Shown here in pieces: positions 8,108 through 16,398 of a stretch of DNA of 64,000 bases (its first letter is position 1; each line of letters starts with the position of its first letter). The notes under the pieces were generated by a model. That model did no database searches. It worked only from the letters and a program-made list of their open reading frames with translations, and was not told the DNA's origin. Source of the stretch: Curtobacterium sp. 'Ferrero' (GTDB lineage Bacteria > Actinomycetota > Actinomycetes > Actinomycetales > Microbacteriaceae); NCBI RefSeq assembly GCF_002412165.1, contig NZ_NXIA01000005.1, positions 62,001-126,000 of the forward strand. Reading direction: 5' to 3'. The translations under genes and the position numbers were made by a program.

Positions 8108-8803
8108 GTGACCTTCCCCACGAACGACCTGGAACAAGTCCTGCTCGCGGCGAGCCGGAACGAGACGGGGATCAGCTCGTTCCTCGATCGGCTCCTCGAC
8201 TCGGACCTCGTCGTGCCGACGGTGCCCACGCCCGATGGCGGACGTTCGCTCGACGTCCTCTCGATCGACAACCGCGCGTACGTCACGGTGTTCACCTCCA
8301 CCGACCAGGCGTCCGCTGCCTCGGCGGCCGGTGAACTCGACACCGTCCCCGCCCGTACCCTCCTCGGCGCCGTCCCGGACCACGTCGGGTTCGCCGTCAA
8401 CCCCGGCGGTGACCTCGGTCTCCCCGTCCACGCCGAGACCCTGCGTCAGGCTGCCGAGGGCTCGACGCGACTGACGGCCGGCACCCGGATCCGGATCGGC
8501 CACCCCGCGGCGGAGCCGACTGCGTTCCTCGAGGCGCTCGCGTCTCGATTGCGCCAGGTCCCCGCCGTCCACGCAGCACGTCGTGCGTGGGCCTCGGTGG
8601 GCGACCAGCAGCCCGGACTCGTCATCGGGGTCGACCTCGACCCCGACAGCCCGGACACCCGGCGAGCCGCGGTCGACACGATCGGGCAGGCCGCGCGGGA
8701 CCACGAGACCGGATTCTCCGTGGACGCGGTCTTCACGAACGACCGCGACGAGTTCACCACCTGGATGCAGGACGAGGCTGAGCCTTTCTACGAGAGCGCC
8801 TGA
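8108..8803 (+). CDS. SseB-like protein, first copy
   Basis: A 231-residue protein matching the SseB layout. The N-terminal domain (about 1-125) includes RAYVTVFTSTDQASA and a HVGFAVNPGG block. The C-terminal domain has AARRAWASV, GLVIGVDLDP and AEPFYES. SseB of E. coli is named for enhanced serine sensitivity; its biochemical role is unclear. In actinobacteria such proteins recur near WXG-type toxins, so an immunity or chaperone-like role for the toxin encoded 10 bp upstream is plausible but unproven. The start is GTG 8108. A second SseB-like gene lies at 11240. Confidence 0.75.
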   Translation: MTFPTNDLEQVLLAASRNETGISSFLDRLLDSDLVVPTVPTPDGGRSLDVLSIDNRAYVTVFTSTDQASAASAAGELDTVPARTLLGAVPDHVGFAVNPGGDLGLPVHAETLRQAAEGSTRLTAGTRIRIGHPAAEPTAFLEALASRLRQVPAVHAARRAWASVGDQQPGLVIGVDLDPDSPDTRRAAVDTIGQAARDHETGFSVDAVFTNDRDEFTTWMQDEAEPFYESA

Positions 8804-8805
8804 GC

Positions 8806-9393
8806 GTGGTGCGTCGGACAATGCCGGCGACGCCCGTCCCTGACGAGCTGCACCTGGCGGTCGACACCACGGGGAGCCCTCTGACCGTGCCGTTCGACCG
8901 GGGTCGTTCGTCGGTCTTCGCCTACTCGGTGGCCGACGACCGCCCTGCCAGCCGCGGAACCACCACCCGGCCGGTCTCCCGGCAGTCGCTCGTCGACGAC
9001 GAACGGAGAGGGAGTGCCGCTGTGCAGGTCGACGCCGCGGACGGCCATGTCGAGGGGCTCCCGGTCGTCGACCCGAAGCGTCGTGGCCACGGCCTGTTGA
9101 GCATCCCCCCGGAACACGTACGGGCCCTTCGGCTCACGGCGGCGGCCGGCATCTGGGCCGAGATCACCTCGCGGGAGTCCGGAGCCGACTCAGCGTGGAA
9201 GCTGCTCACCACGGGCGCCGATGCGCGCACGCTCTGCGTCGTGCTCGACCCCGACCCCGACGCCTGGTGTACTCGGGCCGCGGCCGCGCTCGGACCGCGC
9301 CCGCACCCCGAGGTCACGGTGGTCGACAGTCCAGATGCGCTGCCCCTCGCTTGGCGGCACGCCGGGCGCGCACTCCTTCCGACCGATGACTGA
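8806..9393 (+). CDS. Unknown protein, stand-alone copy of a duplicated domain
   Basis: A 195-residue soluble protein. It is a clear paralogue of the C-terminal part of the protein ending at 12999. Shared blocks include DELHLAVD or NELHLAVD, TVPFDRGRSSVFAYSVADDR, LSIPPEHVRAL, GIWAEI, LDPDPDAWC and ALGPRPHPEV. Two Cys are present (TLCVVLDPDPDAWC). No family recognised. The start could be GTG 8806, GTG 8809 or ATG 8821; none has a clear ribosome site, consistent with coupling to the preceding stop at 8803. Its 3' end overlaps the next gene by 8 bp. Confidence 0.7.
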   Translation: MVRRTMPATPVPDELHLAVDTTGSPLTVPFDRGRSSVFAYSVADDRPASRGTTTRPVSRQSLVDDERRGSAAVQVDAADGHVEGLPVVDPKRRGHGLLSIPPEHVRALRLTAAAGIWAEITSRESGADSAWKLLTTGADARTLCVVLDPDPDAWCTRAAAALGPRPHPEVTVVDSPDALPLAWRHAGRALLPTDD

Positions 9394-10012
9394 GACGAGC
9401 GCACCACGCTTCATCCGAGTCGGCCCGATCGCAGCCCGACGTTTCGACGAGCGCGGCCGTCTCGAGATCCCCCTGGACGGCGTCGAACAGGGTTCCTGGG
9501 TCGGCACACCGATCGAGCGGCTGGTGTCGAGAGCGGCAGCGCTCGCACTCGTCGTGGACGTCCTGGACCCTGCGGTCGATGCGCAGGTCGGTGCGGAACA
9601 CCGTTTCATCCTGAACAGCCGGATCGACGGTCGGATCGACACCAGAACGGGCAACCCCCCTCCGGAGAGGCAGGCGTACGGCGCCCTCGTGGACGTTCCC
9701 CTCGACCTCGACCTCCTCGATCGGCATGCGGTCCTGGTGCACGATCGGGTCCCCGGAGGGCCTGCGAACGACGCGATGTCGCTGCGGTACCCGCGAGTGG
9801 GGCGCCTGGTCGAGCAGCTCGGACCGGGGGTGACGTGGTATCCGGACGGCGAACGCGACTACTTCGACCAGTTGCTCTCGTTCGCCGGTGCTGTGACCGG
9901 TCGTGATCGTCGTGAGGGCGACCGCCGGGCGCGACTCTGGGACAAGCAGCTCGAACGGTGGCAGCGGAAGAGCAGCGACGCCGAACGTGCCCTCGAGGGG
10001 CCGTGGACATGA
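9386..10012 (+). CDS. Unknown protein in toxin operon
   Basis: A 208-residue soluble protein starting MTETSAPRFIRVGPIAAR. The C-terminal half has a conserved-looking stretch (ERDYFDQLLSFAGAVTG) and ends in a charged helix rich in Arg and Lys (ARLWDKQLERWQRKS). There is no signal peptide or membrane segment and no family is recognised. The ATG at 9386 lies inside the end of the previous gene, and the stop overlaps the next start (ATGA at 10009-10012), so translation is coupled on both sides. Confidence 0.65.
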   Translation: MTETSAPRFIRVGPIAARRFDERGRLEIPLDGVEQGSWVGTPIERLVSRAAALALVVDVLDPAVDAQVGAEHRFILNSRIDGRIDTRTGNPPPERQAYGALVDVPLDLDLLDRHAVLVHDRVPGGPANDAMSLRYPRVGRLVEQLGPGVTWYPDGERDYFDQLLSFAGAVTGRDRREGDRRARLWDKQLERWQRKSSDAERALEGPWT

Positions 10013-10383
10013 CCGGAGCGGATGCGCTCACCATCTGGGGTCAGTCAGTTGAGCTCGACGTGTGGATGGCGGCTGACGAGGACGGCCAATCGGTCGTCCT
10101 CGCACTCGAGGGCCAGCCTGCCAAGTCGTTCTCGTTCGATGACCAGGGCGACGACGCGCACGGTCTGATCGACCACGCCGGGAACGTTGTCCCGGACGGG
10201 ATGAACCAGGTGCTGATGGATCCCGCCACGCGGAGCCCGCAGCCAGGCGTCCTCACGACACACCAGTACGCCAACGCGCTGCGGGACCTCGGCACGCGTG
10301 GCACATCGGTCGCAGCGGGGATCGTCACGGCACCGTGGGACATCAGTGAAGCGACACAGTACGTCCAGGACCGACCACGGTGA
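10009..10383 (+). CDS. Small unknown protein in toxin operon
   Basis: A 124-residue acidic soluble protein. It starts MTGADALTIWGQSVELDVW and has a DEDGQSVVLALEG strand pair and a C-terminal AGIVTAPWDISEATQYV segment. Overlapping start and stop codons at both ends (ATGA at 10009, GTGA at 10380) show it is part of the coupled operon rather than a chance ORF. Its size would suit an immunity protein, but no homology is recognised. Confidence 0.65.
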   Translation: MTGADALTIWGQSVELDVWMAADEDGQSVVLALEGQPAKSFSFDDQGDDAHGLIDHAGNVVPDGMNQVLMDPATRSPQPGVLTTHQYANALRDLGTRGTSVAAGIVTAPWDISEATQYVQDRPR

Positions 10384-11243
10384 CCCGAAGCGGCATCACC
10401 CGGGCGGGCCACGAACTGCTCGACCGTTCACCGTCGTGGAACGCCCTGCCTGACCGCGCCGCGGACGGGCGATGGGTCATCACCGACTCCGTCGCTCCGA
10501 TGTGGCCGGAGTACGGCGCGAGCCTGCAACTGCTCAACGCGCTGTCCGCCGACGGGTACGACGTCGATGACCTCGACGGCATGCTGTTCGAGCGTGGGCG
10601 ACAGGTCGTCGTCCCGCATGTGGCACTCGTCCACACGAGATCTGCGCCGACCGTGCTCGCGTCGCTGGCGCTGGCGCACACGTTCCACGTCGCGTCCTTC
10701 GCGCTCGACGGGCGGACCGACGTGAACATCGAGGATGGTCGGAGGAACGAGTACGAAGCCCGTCGCTTCCGCACCACCGTGAGTCCGGACAGGGGAGCAC
10801 TCGATCGCCACGAGCCCGGTGTGGTGCCGATCACGGTCTCCCGCATCGAGAAGTCCGTGGAGCCGCTCCAGCCGGATGAGCGTGGGATCTACACCGTGCC
10901 GCCGACCAGTCCGTACGAACGAGGGTGGGGCAGACTCGCACCCGTCCTCCGCACGATCGCTGAACTCGGGTTCGACGTCCGTCCGGACCTCGGCGCGTAC
11001 AGGTCGCTGTCCGCCGTCGTCCGGCCTTCTTGGGGCATTGAGATCCGCGGAGCCGACGACTGGACGGAGCTGCTCGCACGATTCGCGTTCCCGCAGGGCG
11101 TCCAGGCGGAGGTGCTCTCCGATGGCTACGCCCTGATCCGCGACATCCCGCACCCCGACGTCCCACTGCAGCCGACCTTCGCGCTGGTCTTCACACCCCG
11201 GCCACCTGCCGCATCCAGCTTCTCGGCAAGGATCTTCTCATGA
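10380..11243 (+). CDS. Unknown protein in toxin operon
   Basis: A 287-residue soluble protein, starting at GTG 10380 within a GTGA overlap. Visible features are a YEARRFRTTVSP segment, a Tyr/Trp-containing YERGWGRLAPVLRTIAELGF helix, a RPSWGIEIRGADDW block and an Ala/Ser-rich tail. No signal peptide or membrane helix. The family is not recognised. Its stop overlaps the start of the second SseB-like gene (ATGA at 11240). Confidence 0.65.
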   Translation: MTRSGITRAGHELLDRSPSWNALPDRAADGRWVITDSVAPMWPEYGASLQLLNALSADGYDVDDLDGMLFERGRQVVVPHVALVHTRSAPTVLASLALAHTFHVASFALDGRTDVNIEDGRRNEYEARRFRTTVSPDRGALDRHEPGVVPITVSRIEKSVEPLQPDERGIYTVPPTSPYERGWGRLAPVLRTIAELGFDVRPDLGAYRSLSAVVRPSWGIEIRGADDWTELLARFAFPQGVQAEVLSDGYALIRDIPHPDVPLQPTFALVFTPRPPAASSFSARIFS

Positions 11244-11923
11244 TGAGCAACAACACGAACATCTCGTCGGAACAACGGCGGGCGCTGATGGTGCGCTCTC
11301 GGTTCGCGTTCGCAGCTGCCTCGGTCATCGCACTCCGGCACGACGAGCAGGGCATACCGCTCGGCGTCCTCAGCCCCGAGGGTGTCCCGCTCGCGCTGGC
11401 GTTCACCGATCCCGCTGCGGCCCTCGCCCGGATTCCGGCGGGAGTCGCCGCGACGCCGCTGTCCCTGCCGATGTCGAGTCTGGTCGCCGGCCTGCCCGCT
11501 GACTGGGGTCTCGTGCTCGACATCGGCCACCCCTACCCGCAGGTCGTGCAGCCGGACGAGAAGCAAGCGGTCATCGCCGCTGGCGGCCCGTTCCCTGAAG
11601 GCGCTGATGTCTCGCTCCGTGCGGCACAGGCCGCTTCCCAGGAGTTCTCTGACGCGCTCGCCGAGCATGCACCTCGCACCCCGGGCGTGGTCCGGGTGTG
11701 GCTGTTCAGTCATGCCGTCGACATCGTGCCCGCGGACTTGATGGTCGTCGTGTCGACGACTGACCGCAACGCTGCGATCGCCTTCGCCGACGTCGTGTTC
11801 GAACTTGCTCGGGTGCATGACGTTGCGGTCCCGGTCCTCACTGCCTGGATCGACGAGCTGCCGGTCGATCACGCCACCTGGGTTCGCCGTCAGGCTCCGC
11901 TCGCGAACGTTCCACAGCGCTGA
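11240..11923 (+). CDS. SseB-like protein, second copy
   Basis: A 227-residue protein with SseB-style organisation. The N-terminal domain (about 20-120) contains LGVLSPEGVPLALAFTDP and SLVAGLPADWGLVLDIG. The C-terminal domain has VRVWLFSHAVDIVPADLMVV and ends WVRRQAPLANVPQR. It is only distantly similar to the SseB-like protein at 8108, so the two are not a recent duplication. It is translationally coupled upstream (ATGA) and downstream (its stop shares one base with the next ATG). A partner or immunity role in the toxin operon is inference. Confidence 0.6.
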   Translation: MMSNNTNISSEQRRALMVRSRFAFAAASVIALRHDEQGIPLGVLSPEGVPLALAFTDPAAALARIPAGVAATPLSLPMSSLVAGLPADWGLVLDIGHPYPQVVQPDEKQAVIAAGGPFPEGADVSLRAAQAASQEFSDALAEHAPRTPGVVRVWLFSHAVDIVPADLMVVVSTTDRNAAIAFADVVFELARVHDVAVPVLTAWIDELPVDHATWVRRQAPLANVPQR

Positions 11924-12999
11924 TGCGAGGCGAGATCGTCTCCCGTCCGGTCGTCCTCATGCATCGAGAAGAGGCGGTGGCCGGGAACCTCTCGCTGGTC
12001 GGGGAGGACACCGAAGACCGCGTTGGCCGTTTCGTCCTCGAGTGCGCTGTCGAGGGGCTTCGCTTCCGGGGCGAGGGGAGTGATGTCACTGCGGCTCTCG
12101 ATGCGCTTCGGTCCCGACTCGAGGCCGCCGATCTCCTGATCCAGGTCGCCGGAGCTGAGCCCGATGTGGTCGTCAGCCCGATGAGCCGTCAGATGGGTCA
12201 GGGACGCCGAGGCTACCGGGTGCAGATCGGACGACCTGCCGACCGGGACGCGATGGTCGATGTGCTCGAACCTGCGAAGCACGGGGTCACGCTCGCCGAA
12301 CAGTCCGATGCGGCGAACCGTTGGTATCGGAGCCTCGCTGACCGGTCGGATCACGGCCGTGTGCAGTCGCCGATCGCGTTGCAGGACGAGATGGCAGGAC
12401 GAACTCTGGCGGCGACCAAGGTCCCGAACGAGCTCCACCTGGCTGTCGATGGCGCCGGCCAGCCTGTGACGGTGCCGTTCGACCGTGGTCGGTCGTCCGT
12501 CTTCGCGTACTCGGTCGCAGACGATCGCCCTCCTGCCAGAGGGACGGCGACGCAGCCCGTCTCCCGCGAGGCGCTCGTCGAGGACGAACGGAGCGGCCGC
12601 TTCGCCGTGCAGGTCGACGCGGCAGCCGACCACGGCGACGGGCTCTCGGTCCTCCACCGTCCGGCTCGTCGTCCCGGGGTGCTGAGCATCCCGCCGGAGC
12701 ACGTACGCGCACTCCCCCTCTCGGCTGCGCAGGGGATCTGGGCCGAGATCGTCGTGCGGTCGTCGGGGCCGGACTCAGCCTGGACGCTGTTCACGACGGG
12801 TGCCGACGCGCGGCGCCTCTCCCTCGTGCTCGATCCCGACCCGGACGCGTGGTGCATCCGTGTCGTCGCCGCGCTCGGCCCGAGGCCGCACCCGGAGGTC
12901 TTCGTGGTCAACCGGCCGGATGCGTTGCCTCGCGCTTGGAGGCGAGCCGCACGGCACCTCCTGCCCGAGCCACCGCCGCCGCGGCCACCGACAGCTTGA
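11923..12999 (+). CDS. Two-domain unknown protein: immunity-like N-terminus fused to duplicated domain
   Basis: A 358-residue protein with two parts. Residues 1-150 (ending near RWYRSLADRSD) carry a pattern, RFVLECAVEG, LDALRSRLE, VSPMSRQMGQGRRGYRV, that I recall from small proteins next to actinobacterial toxin genes. Residues 167-358 are a paralogue of the stand-alone protein at 8806-9393. The fusion has no stop or frameshift in between and a short linker. A Pro-rich tail ends the protein. It is the last gene of the operon; the 139 bp after it hold no recognised element. Confidence 0.65.
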   Translation: MRGEIVSRPVVLMHREEAVAGNLSLVGEDTEDRVGRFVLECAVEGLRFRGEGSDVTAALDALRSRLEAADLLIQVAGAEPDVVVSPMSRQMGQGRRGYRVQIGRPADRDAMVDVLEPAKHGVTLAEQSDAANRWYRSLADRSDHGRVQSPIALQDEMAGRTLAATKVPNELHLAVDGAGQPVTVPFDRGRSSVFAYSVADDRPPARGTATQPVSREALVEDERSGRFAVQVDAAADHGDGLSVLHRPARRPGVLSIPPEHVRALPLSAAQGIWAEIVVRSSGPDSAWTLFTTGADARRLSLVLDPDPDAWCIRVVAALGPRPHPEVFVVNRPDALPRAWRRAARHLLPEPPPPRPPTA

Positions 13000-13138
13000 C
13001 CCTCGTGCCGTGACGTGCCCGGCATCAGGTTCGACGGCGAGATGACCGCACAGCACGTCTGAACCCTACGGGCGATCGGGATGTGACCGTCCCCCGGCGA
13101 CCTGGACGTGGGCGGACCGCGCGCGGTTGGCTGGGGTC

Positions 13139-13774
13139 ATGTCCGCTTCCCTGTCCGGTGACGAGTCCCTGCACCTGCCCGAGTTCGACGCCCCGCCCGC
13201 ATCGCCGATCGACCTCGCCCGCAAGTGGCTCGACGACGCTGCGTCACGTGAGGTGTCCGAGCCGATGTCGATGACCCTCGCGACCGCGGGAGCCGACGGC
13301 CGCGTGAGCGCGCGGACGGTCGACGTCAAGCGACTCGATGACCGCGGCCTGGTGTTCGGCACCTCGACGCTCAGCCCCAAGGGACGGCAGCTCGCCGAGA
13401 ACCCCCACGCGGCGCTCCAGGTCTACTGGCGCGAGACGATGCAGCAGCTCCGGTTCGAGGGGCGCGCCGTGCAGCTCTCCGACGCGGAGTCCGACGCCCT
13501 GTTCGCCGACCGCTCGCCGAAGTCCCGCGCCGCGACCGCGATCGCCGACCAGTCGGACGTCCTCGAACCGCGGACCCTGCAGGACCTGATCGACGACGCG
13601 AACACGCTGCTGTCCGACACGGACGACGACGTGCCCCGGCCTGAAGGCTGGGTGGCCTGGCGGCTTGAGCCGGAGGTCGTGGAGTTCTGGCACGGCAGCC
13701 GGGACCGGATGCACCGGCGGCTGCAGTACGTGCGCACGGAGGACGGGTGGGACACGGCGCGACTGCAGCCGTAG
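13139..13774 (+). CDS. Pyridoxamine 5'-phosphate oxidase family flavoprotein
   Basis: A 211-residue protein of the PNPOx-like split-barrel FMN family. Motifs are MSMTLATAGADGRVSARTVDVK (FMN and substrate face), FGTSTLSPKGRQLAENPHAAL and QQLRFEGRAVQLSD, with a C-terminal VEFWHGSRDRMHRRLQY corresponding to the PNPOx C-terminal dimerisation block. This resembles PdxH or the phenazine-type PhzG branch; a true PdxH role is possible but not certain. The ATG at 13139 is preferred over an upstream in-frame ATG at 13127. It converges on the pcrA gene. Confidence 0.8.
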   Translation: MSASLSGDESLHLPEFDAPPASPIDLARKWLDDAASREVSEPMSMTLATAGADGRVSARTVDVKRLDDRGLVFGTSTLSPKGRQLAENPHAALQVYWRETMQQLRFEGRAVQLSDAESDALFADRSPKSRAATAIADQSDVLEPRTLQDLIDDANTLLSDTDDDVPRPEGWVAWRLEPEVVEFWHGSRDRMHRRLQYVRTEDGWDTARLQP

Positions 13775-13808
13775 CCCGATTCCCGCCCGCCGGCACGCGC
13801 CCGCGCCG

Positions 13809-16262
13809 CTACAGCTTCTCGATCGGCGCGATCTTGATCAGGAGCTTCTTGCGTCCTGCGGCGTCGAACGCGATCTCGGCGATACGCTTCGCCCCCTGGC
13901 CCGTGACCGCCGACACCGTGCCCTCGCCGAAGTCGACGTGCTTGATCCGGTCACCAGCCACGAGCTCCATGTCGCCGTTGTCGCGGACCTGGCCGGACAC
14001 CCGGTTCGCCCACTCCGTCTTCGGGCGGGTCTTCTGCGCCGCTGCCGCACGGTCGTAGGAGCCGCCGCCCCAGCCGCCTCCGCCGCGGTAGCCGCCACCG
14101 CCCCCGCCGCCGAACCCACCAGCGCCGCCGCCACGACGGGCGTTCAGCGCGCGGGGCTCGGTGCCGCCACGGCTGTTCGCCATGCCGGGCGACTGCTTCC
14201 ACTCGATGAGGCCTTCGGGGATCTCCTGGAGGAACCGCGAGGGCATCGCCACGTTGACGTCGCCGAACTGCGCCCGGGTCATCGCGAGAGACAGGAAGAG
14301 CGACTTCTTGGCGCGGGTGATGCCGACGTAGAACAGCCGGCGTTCCTCCGCGGGACCACCGGGTTCGTTCGCGGACATCCGGTGCGGGAGCAGGTCCTCC
14401 TCGACACCCGTGAGGAACACCGCGTCGTACTCCAGACCCTTCGCCGTGTGCAGCGTCATGAGCGACACCGTGCCGGAGGAGTCGTCGAGCTCGTCCGCAG
14501 CCGCGACCAGCGACACCTCGGTCAGGAAGTCGGACAGGGTGCCGTCCGGGTTGTTCTTCTGGAACTCGCGCGTCACCGCGACGAGCTCGTCGATGTTGTC
14601 CGCCCGCGCGGCGTCCTGCGCATCCGGCGACTTCCGGAGGTTCTCGAGCAGCCCGGATCCGTCGAGGAGCTGCGTCAACGTGTCGACGACCGGCTGGTCC
14701 TGCGCCTTGGCGGAGACCTCGTCGAGGAGTGCCGCGAACGCGGTGATCGCGTTCCGGACCTTCGGACCGAAGCCGAGCTCGTCCGCATGTCGCAGGGCCT
14801 CGCGCATGGTGGTCTCGTGCTCGTCGGCGTACCGCTGCAGGGTCGTCTCGGTGACGGCGCCGATGCCGCGCTTCGGGACGTTGAGGATGCGGCGGAGCGC
14901 CATCGGGTCGGCCGGGTTGGCGATGGTGATCAGGTACGCCATCGCGTCCTTGATCTCTGCGCGCTCGTAGAACTTCGTGCCGCCCAGCACCCGGTACGGG
15001 ATCGCGGCCCGGATGAAGATCTCCTCCAGCGCGCGGGTCTGTGAGTTCGTCCGGTAGAACACCGCCATGTCGCGGTAGTCCATGCCGTCCTCGTGCAGCC
15101 GCTGGACCTCGTCCGCGACGAACTGCGCCTCGTCGTGGCCGGTGTACCCGGTGAAGCCGACGATCTTGTCCCCGGCACCGACATCGGTGAACAGGTTCTT
15201 CGCCTGCCGGTCGAAGTTGTTCGCGATGACGGCGTTCGCGGCGTCGAGGATGTTCTGCGTCGAACGGTAGTTCTGCTCGAGCAGGATGACCTTCGAGTTC
15301 GGGAAGTCCCGCTCGAACTCGACGATGTTGCGGATGTCGGCCCCACGGAAGGCGTAGATCGACTGGTCCGAGTCGCCGACCACGGTCAGGGACGCGGGCG
15401 CGATCGATCCGTCGGCCTCCCGCATGCGCGCGACGTGCTGCCCGGCGTCCTCGAGCGCGTCGACCTGCTCGACCGGGACCGGACGCGTGAGCTCACGGAT
15501 GAGGGCGTACTGGGCGTGATTGGTGTCCTGGTACTCGTCGACGAGGATGAACCGGAACCGCCGCTGGTACAGCGCCGCGACGTCCGGGAACGCCCGGAAC
15601 AGGAAGACCGTCTGGCCGATGAGGTCGTCGAAGTCGAAAGCGTTCGCACGGCGGAGCTCGTCGGTGTAGCGGCGGAACACCTGGGCGAACATGACCTCCT
15701 GTGGGTCGTTCGCGTTGATGTTCCGGACGTAGGTGTCGACGTCCTGCAGCTCGTTCTTGAGCTTCGAGATCTTCGAGGCCGCAGCACCGACCGTCAGACC
15801 GAGCTGGTCGGCCTCGTACTCCTTGATGATCCGCTTGAGCAGCGCACGGGAGTCGGCCGAGTCGTAGATCGTGAACGACTGCGAGAACCCGAACCGCTCG
15901 GCTTCACGCCGCAGGATCCGGACACAGGCGGAGTGGAACGTCGAGATCCACATGCCCTCCGACTCGCCCCCGACGAGGGCTCGGACGCGCTCGCGCATCT
16001 CGGCCGCGGCCTTGTTCGTGAAGGTGATCGCGAGGATCTGGGACGGCCATGCCTCGCGGTTGGCGAGCAGCAGCGCGATGCGACGTGTCAGCACGCTCGT
16101 CTTGCCCGATCCCGCACCCGCCACGATGAGCAGGGACTCGCCGCGGTACTCGACGGCTTCCTTCTGCTGGGGGTTCAGACCCGCGGTGAACGGGTCTTCG
16201 TAGGCAGCGGCCCCGCCACCCTGCTCGGGCGACGAGTCGAACGGTTCCAGCACGATCGTCAT
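13809..16262 (-). CDS. pcrA: ATP-dependent DNA helicase PcrA/UvrD
   Basis: An 817-residue superfamily 1A helicase that unwinds DNA in nucleotide-excision and replication-associated repair. Motif I (VAGAGSGKTSVLTRR) is near residue 50, with VDEYQDTN as motif II, GDSDQSIYAFRGAD as motif III and TAKGLEYDAVFLTG with VGITRAKKSL near the C-terminus. The tail (about 700-740) is glycine-rich and low-complexity (GGGAGGFGGGGGGGYRGG), then a Tudor-like module ending the protein (GDRIKHVDFGEGTV), as in Gram-positive PcrA. The start ATG at 16262 is followed by a poorly conserved N-terminal extension of about 28 residues. Confidence 0.95.
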   Translation of the reverse strand: MTIVLEPFDSSPEQGGGAAAYEDPFTAGLNPQQKEAVEYRGESLLIVAGAGSGKTSVLTRRIALLLANREAWPSQILAITFTNKAAAEMRERVRALVGGESEGMWISTFHSACVRILRREAERFGFSQSFTIYDSADSRALLKRIIKEYEADQLGLTVGAAASKISKLKNELQDVDTYVRNINANDPQEVMFAQVFRRYTDELRRANAFDFDDLIGQTVFLFRAFPDVAALYQRRFRFILVDEYQDTNHAQYALIRELTRPVPVEQVDALEDAGQHVARMREADGSIAPASLTVVGDSDQSIYAFRGADIRNIVEFERDFPNSKVILLEQNYRSTQNILDAANAVIANNFDRQAKNLFTDVGAGDKIVGFTGYTGHDEAQFVADEVQRLHEDGMDYRDMAVFYRTNSQTRALEEIFIRAAIPYRVLGGTKFYERAEIKDAMAYLITIANPADPMALRRILNVPKRGIGAVTETTLQRYADEHETTMREALRHADELGFGPKVRNAITAFAALLDEVSAKAQDQPVVDTLTQLLDGSGLLENLRKSPDAQDAARADNIDELVAVTREFQKNNPDGTLSDFLTEVSLVAAADELDDSSGTVSLMTLHTAKGLEYDAVFLTGVEEDLLPHRMSANEPGGPAEERRLFYVGITRAKKSLFLSLAMTRAQFGDVNVAMPSRFLQEIPEGLIEWKQSPGMANSRGGTEPRALNARRGGGAGGFGGGGGGGYRGGGGWGGGSYDRAAAAQKTRPKTEWANRVSGQVRDNGDMELVAGDRIKHVDFGEGTVSAVTGQGAKRIAEIAFDAAGRKKLLIKIAPIEKL

Positions 16263-16284
16263 GTCCGGTTCAGTCTAGGCCGCA

Positions 16285-16344
16285 CCCCCGACAGCCGGAC
16301 CCTCGGCAGCCGGACCCCCGACAGCCGGACCCCCGACAGCCGGT
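16285..16344. repeat. 15-bp tandem repeat, four units
   Basis: Four copies of a 15-bp unit (CCCCCGACAGCCGGA, one copy with two changes) lie between the pcrA start and the end of the beta-helix gene. The array sits in the pcrA upstream region. No coding role is apparent. Confidence 0.85.
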
Positions 16345-16398
16345 GCAGTGCCGCCCACCACGACCCCACGGAGTGGCTCACCCCCGTTCCCCGTGCCG

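Noticed and set aside
6340-12999. Prophage or integrative element
   Set aside because: No integrase, phage structural gene, tRNA or direct-repeat attachment site was found at the borders.
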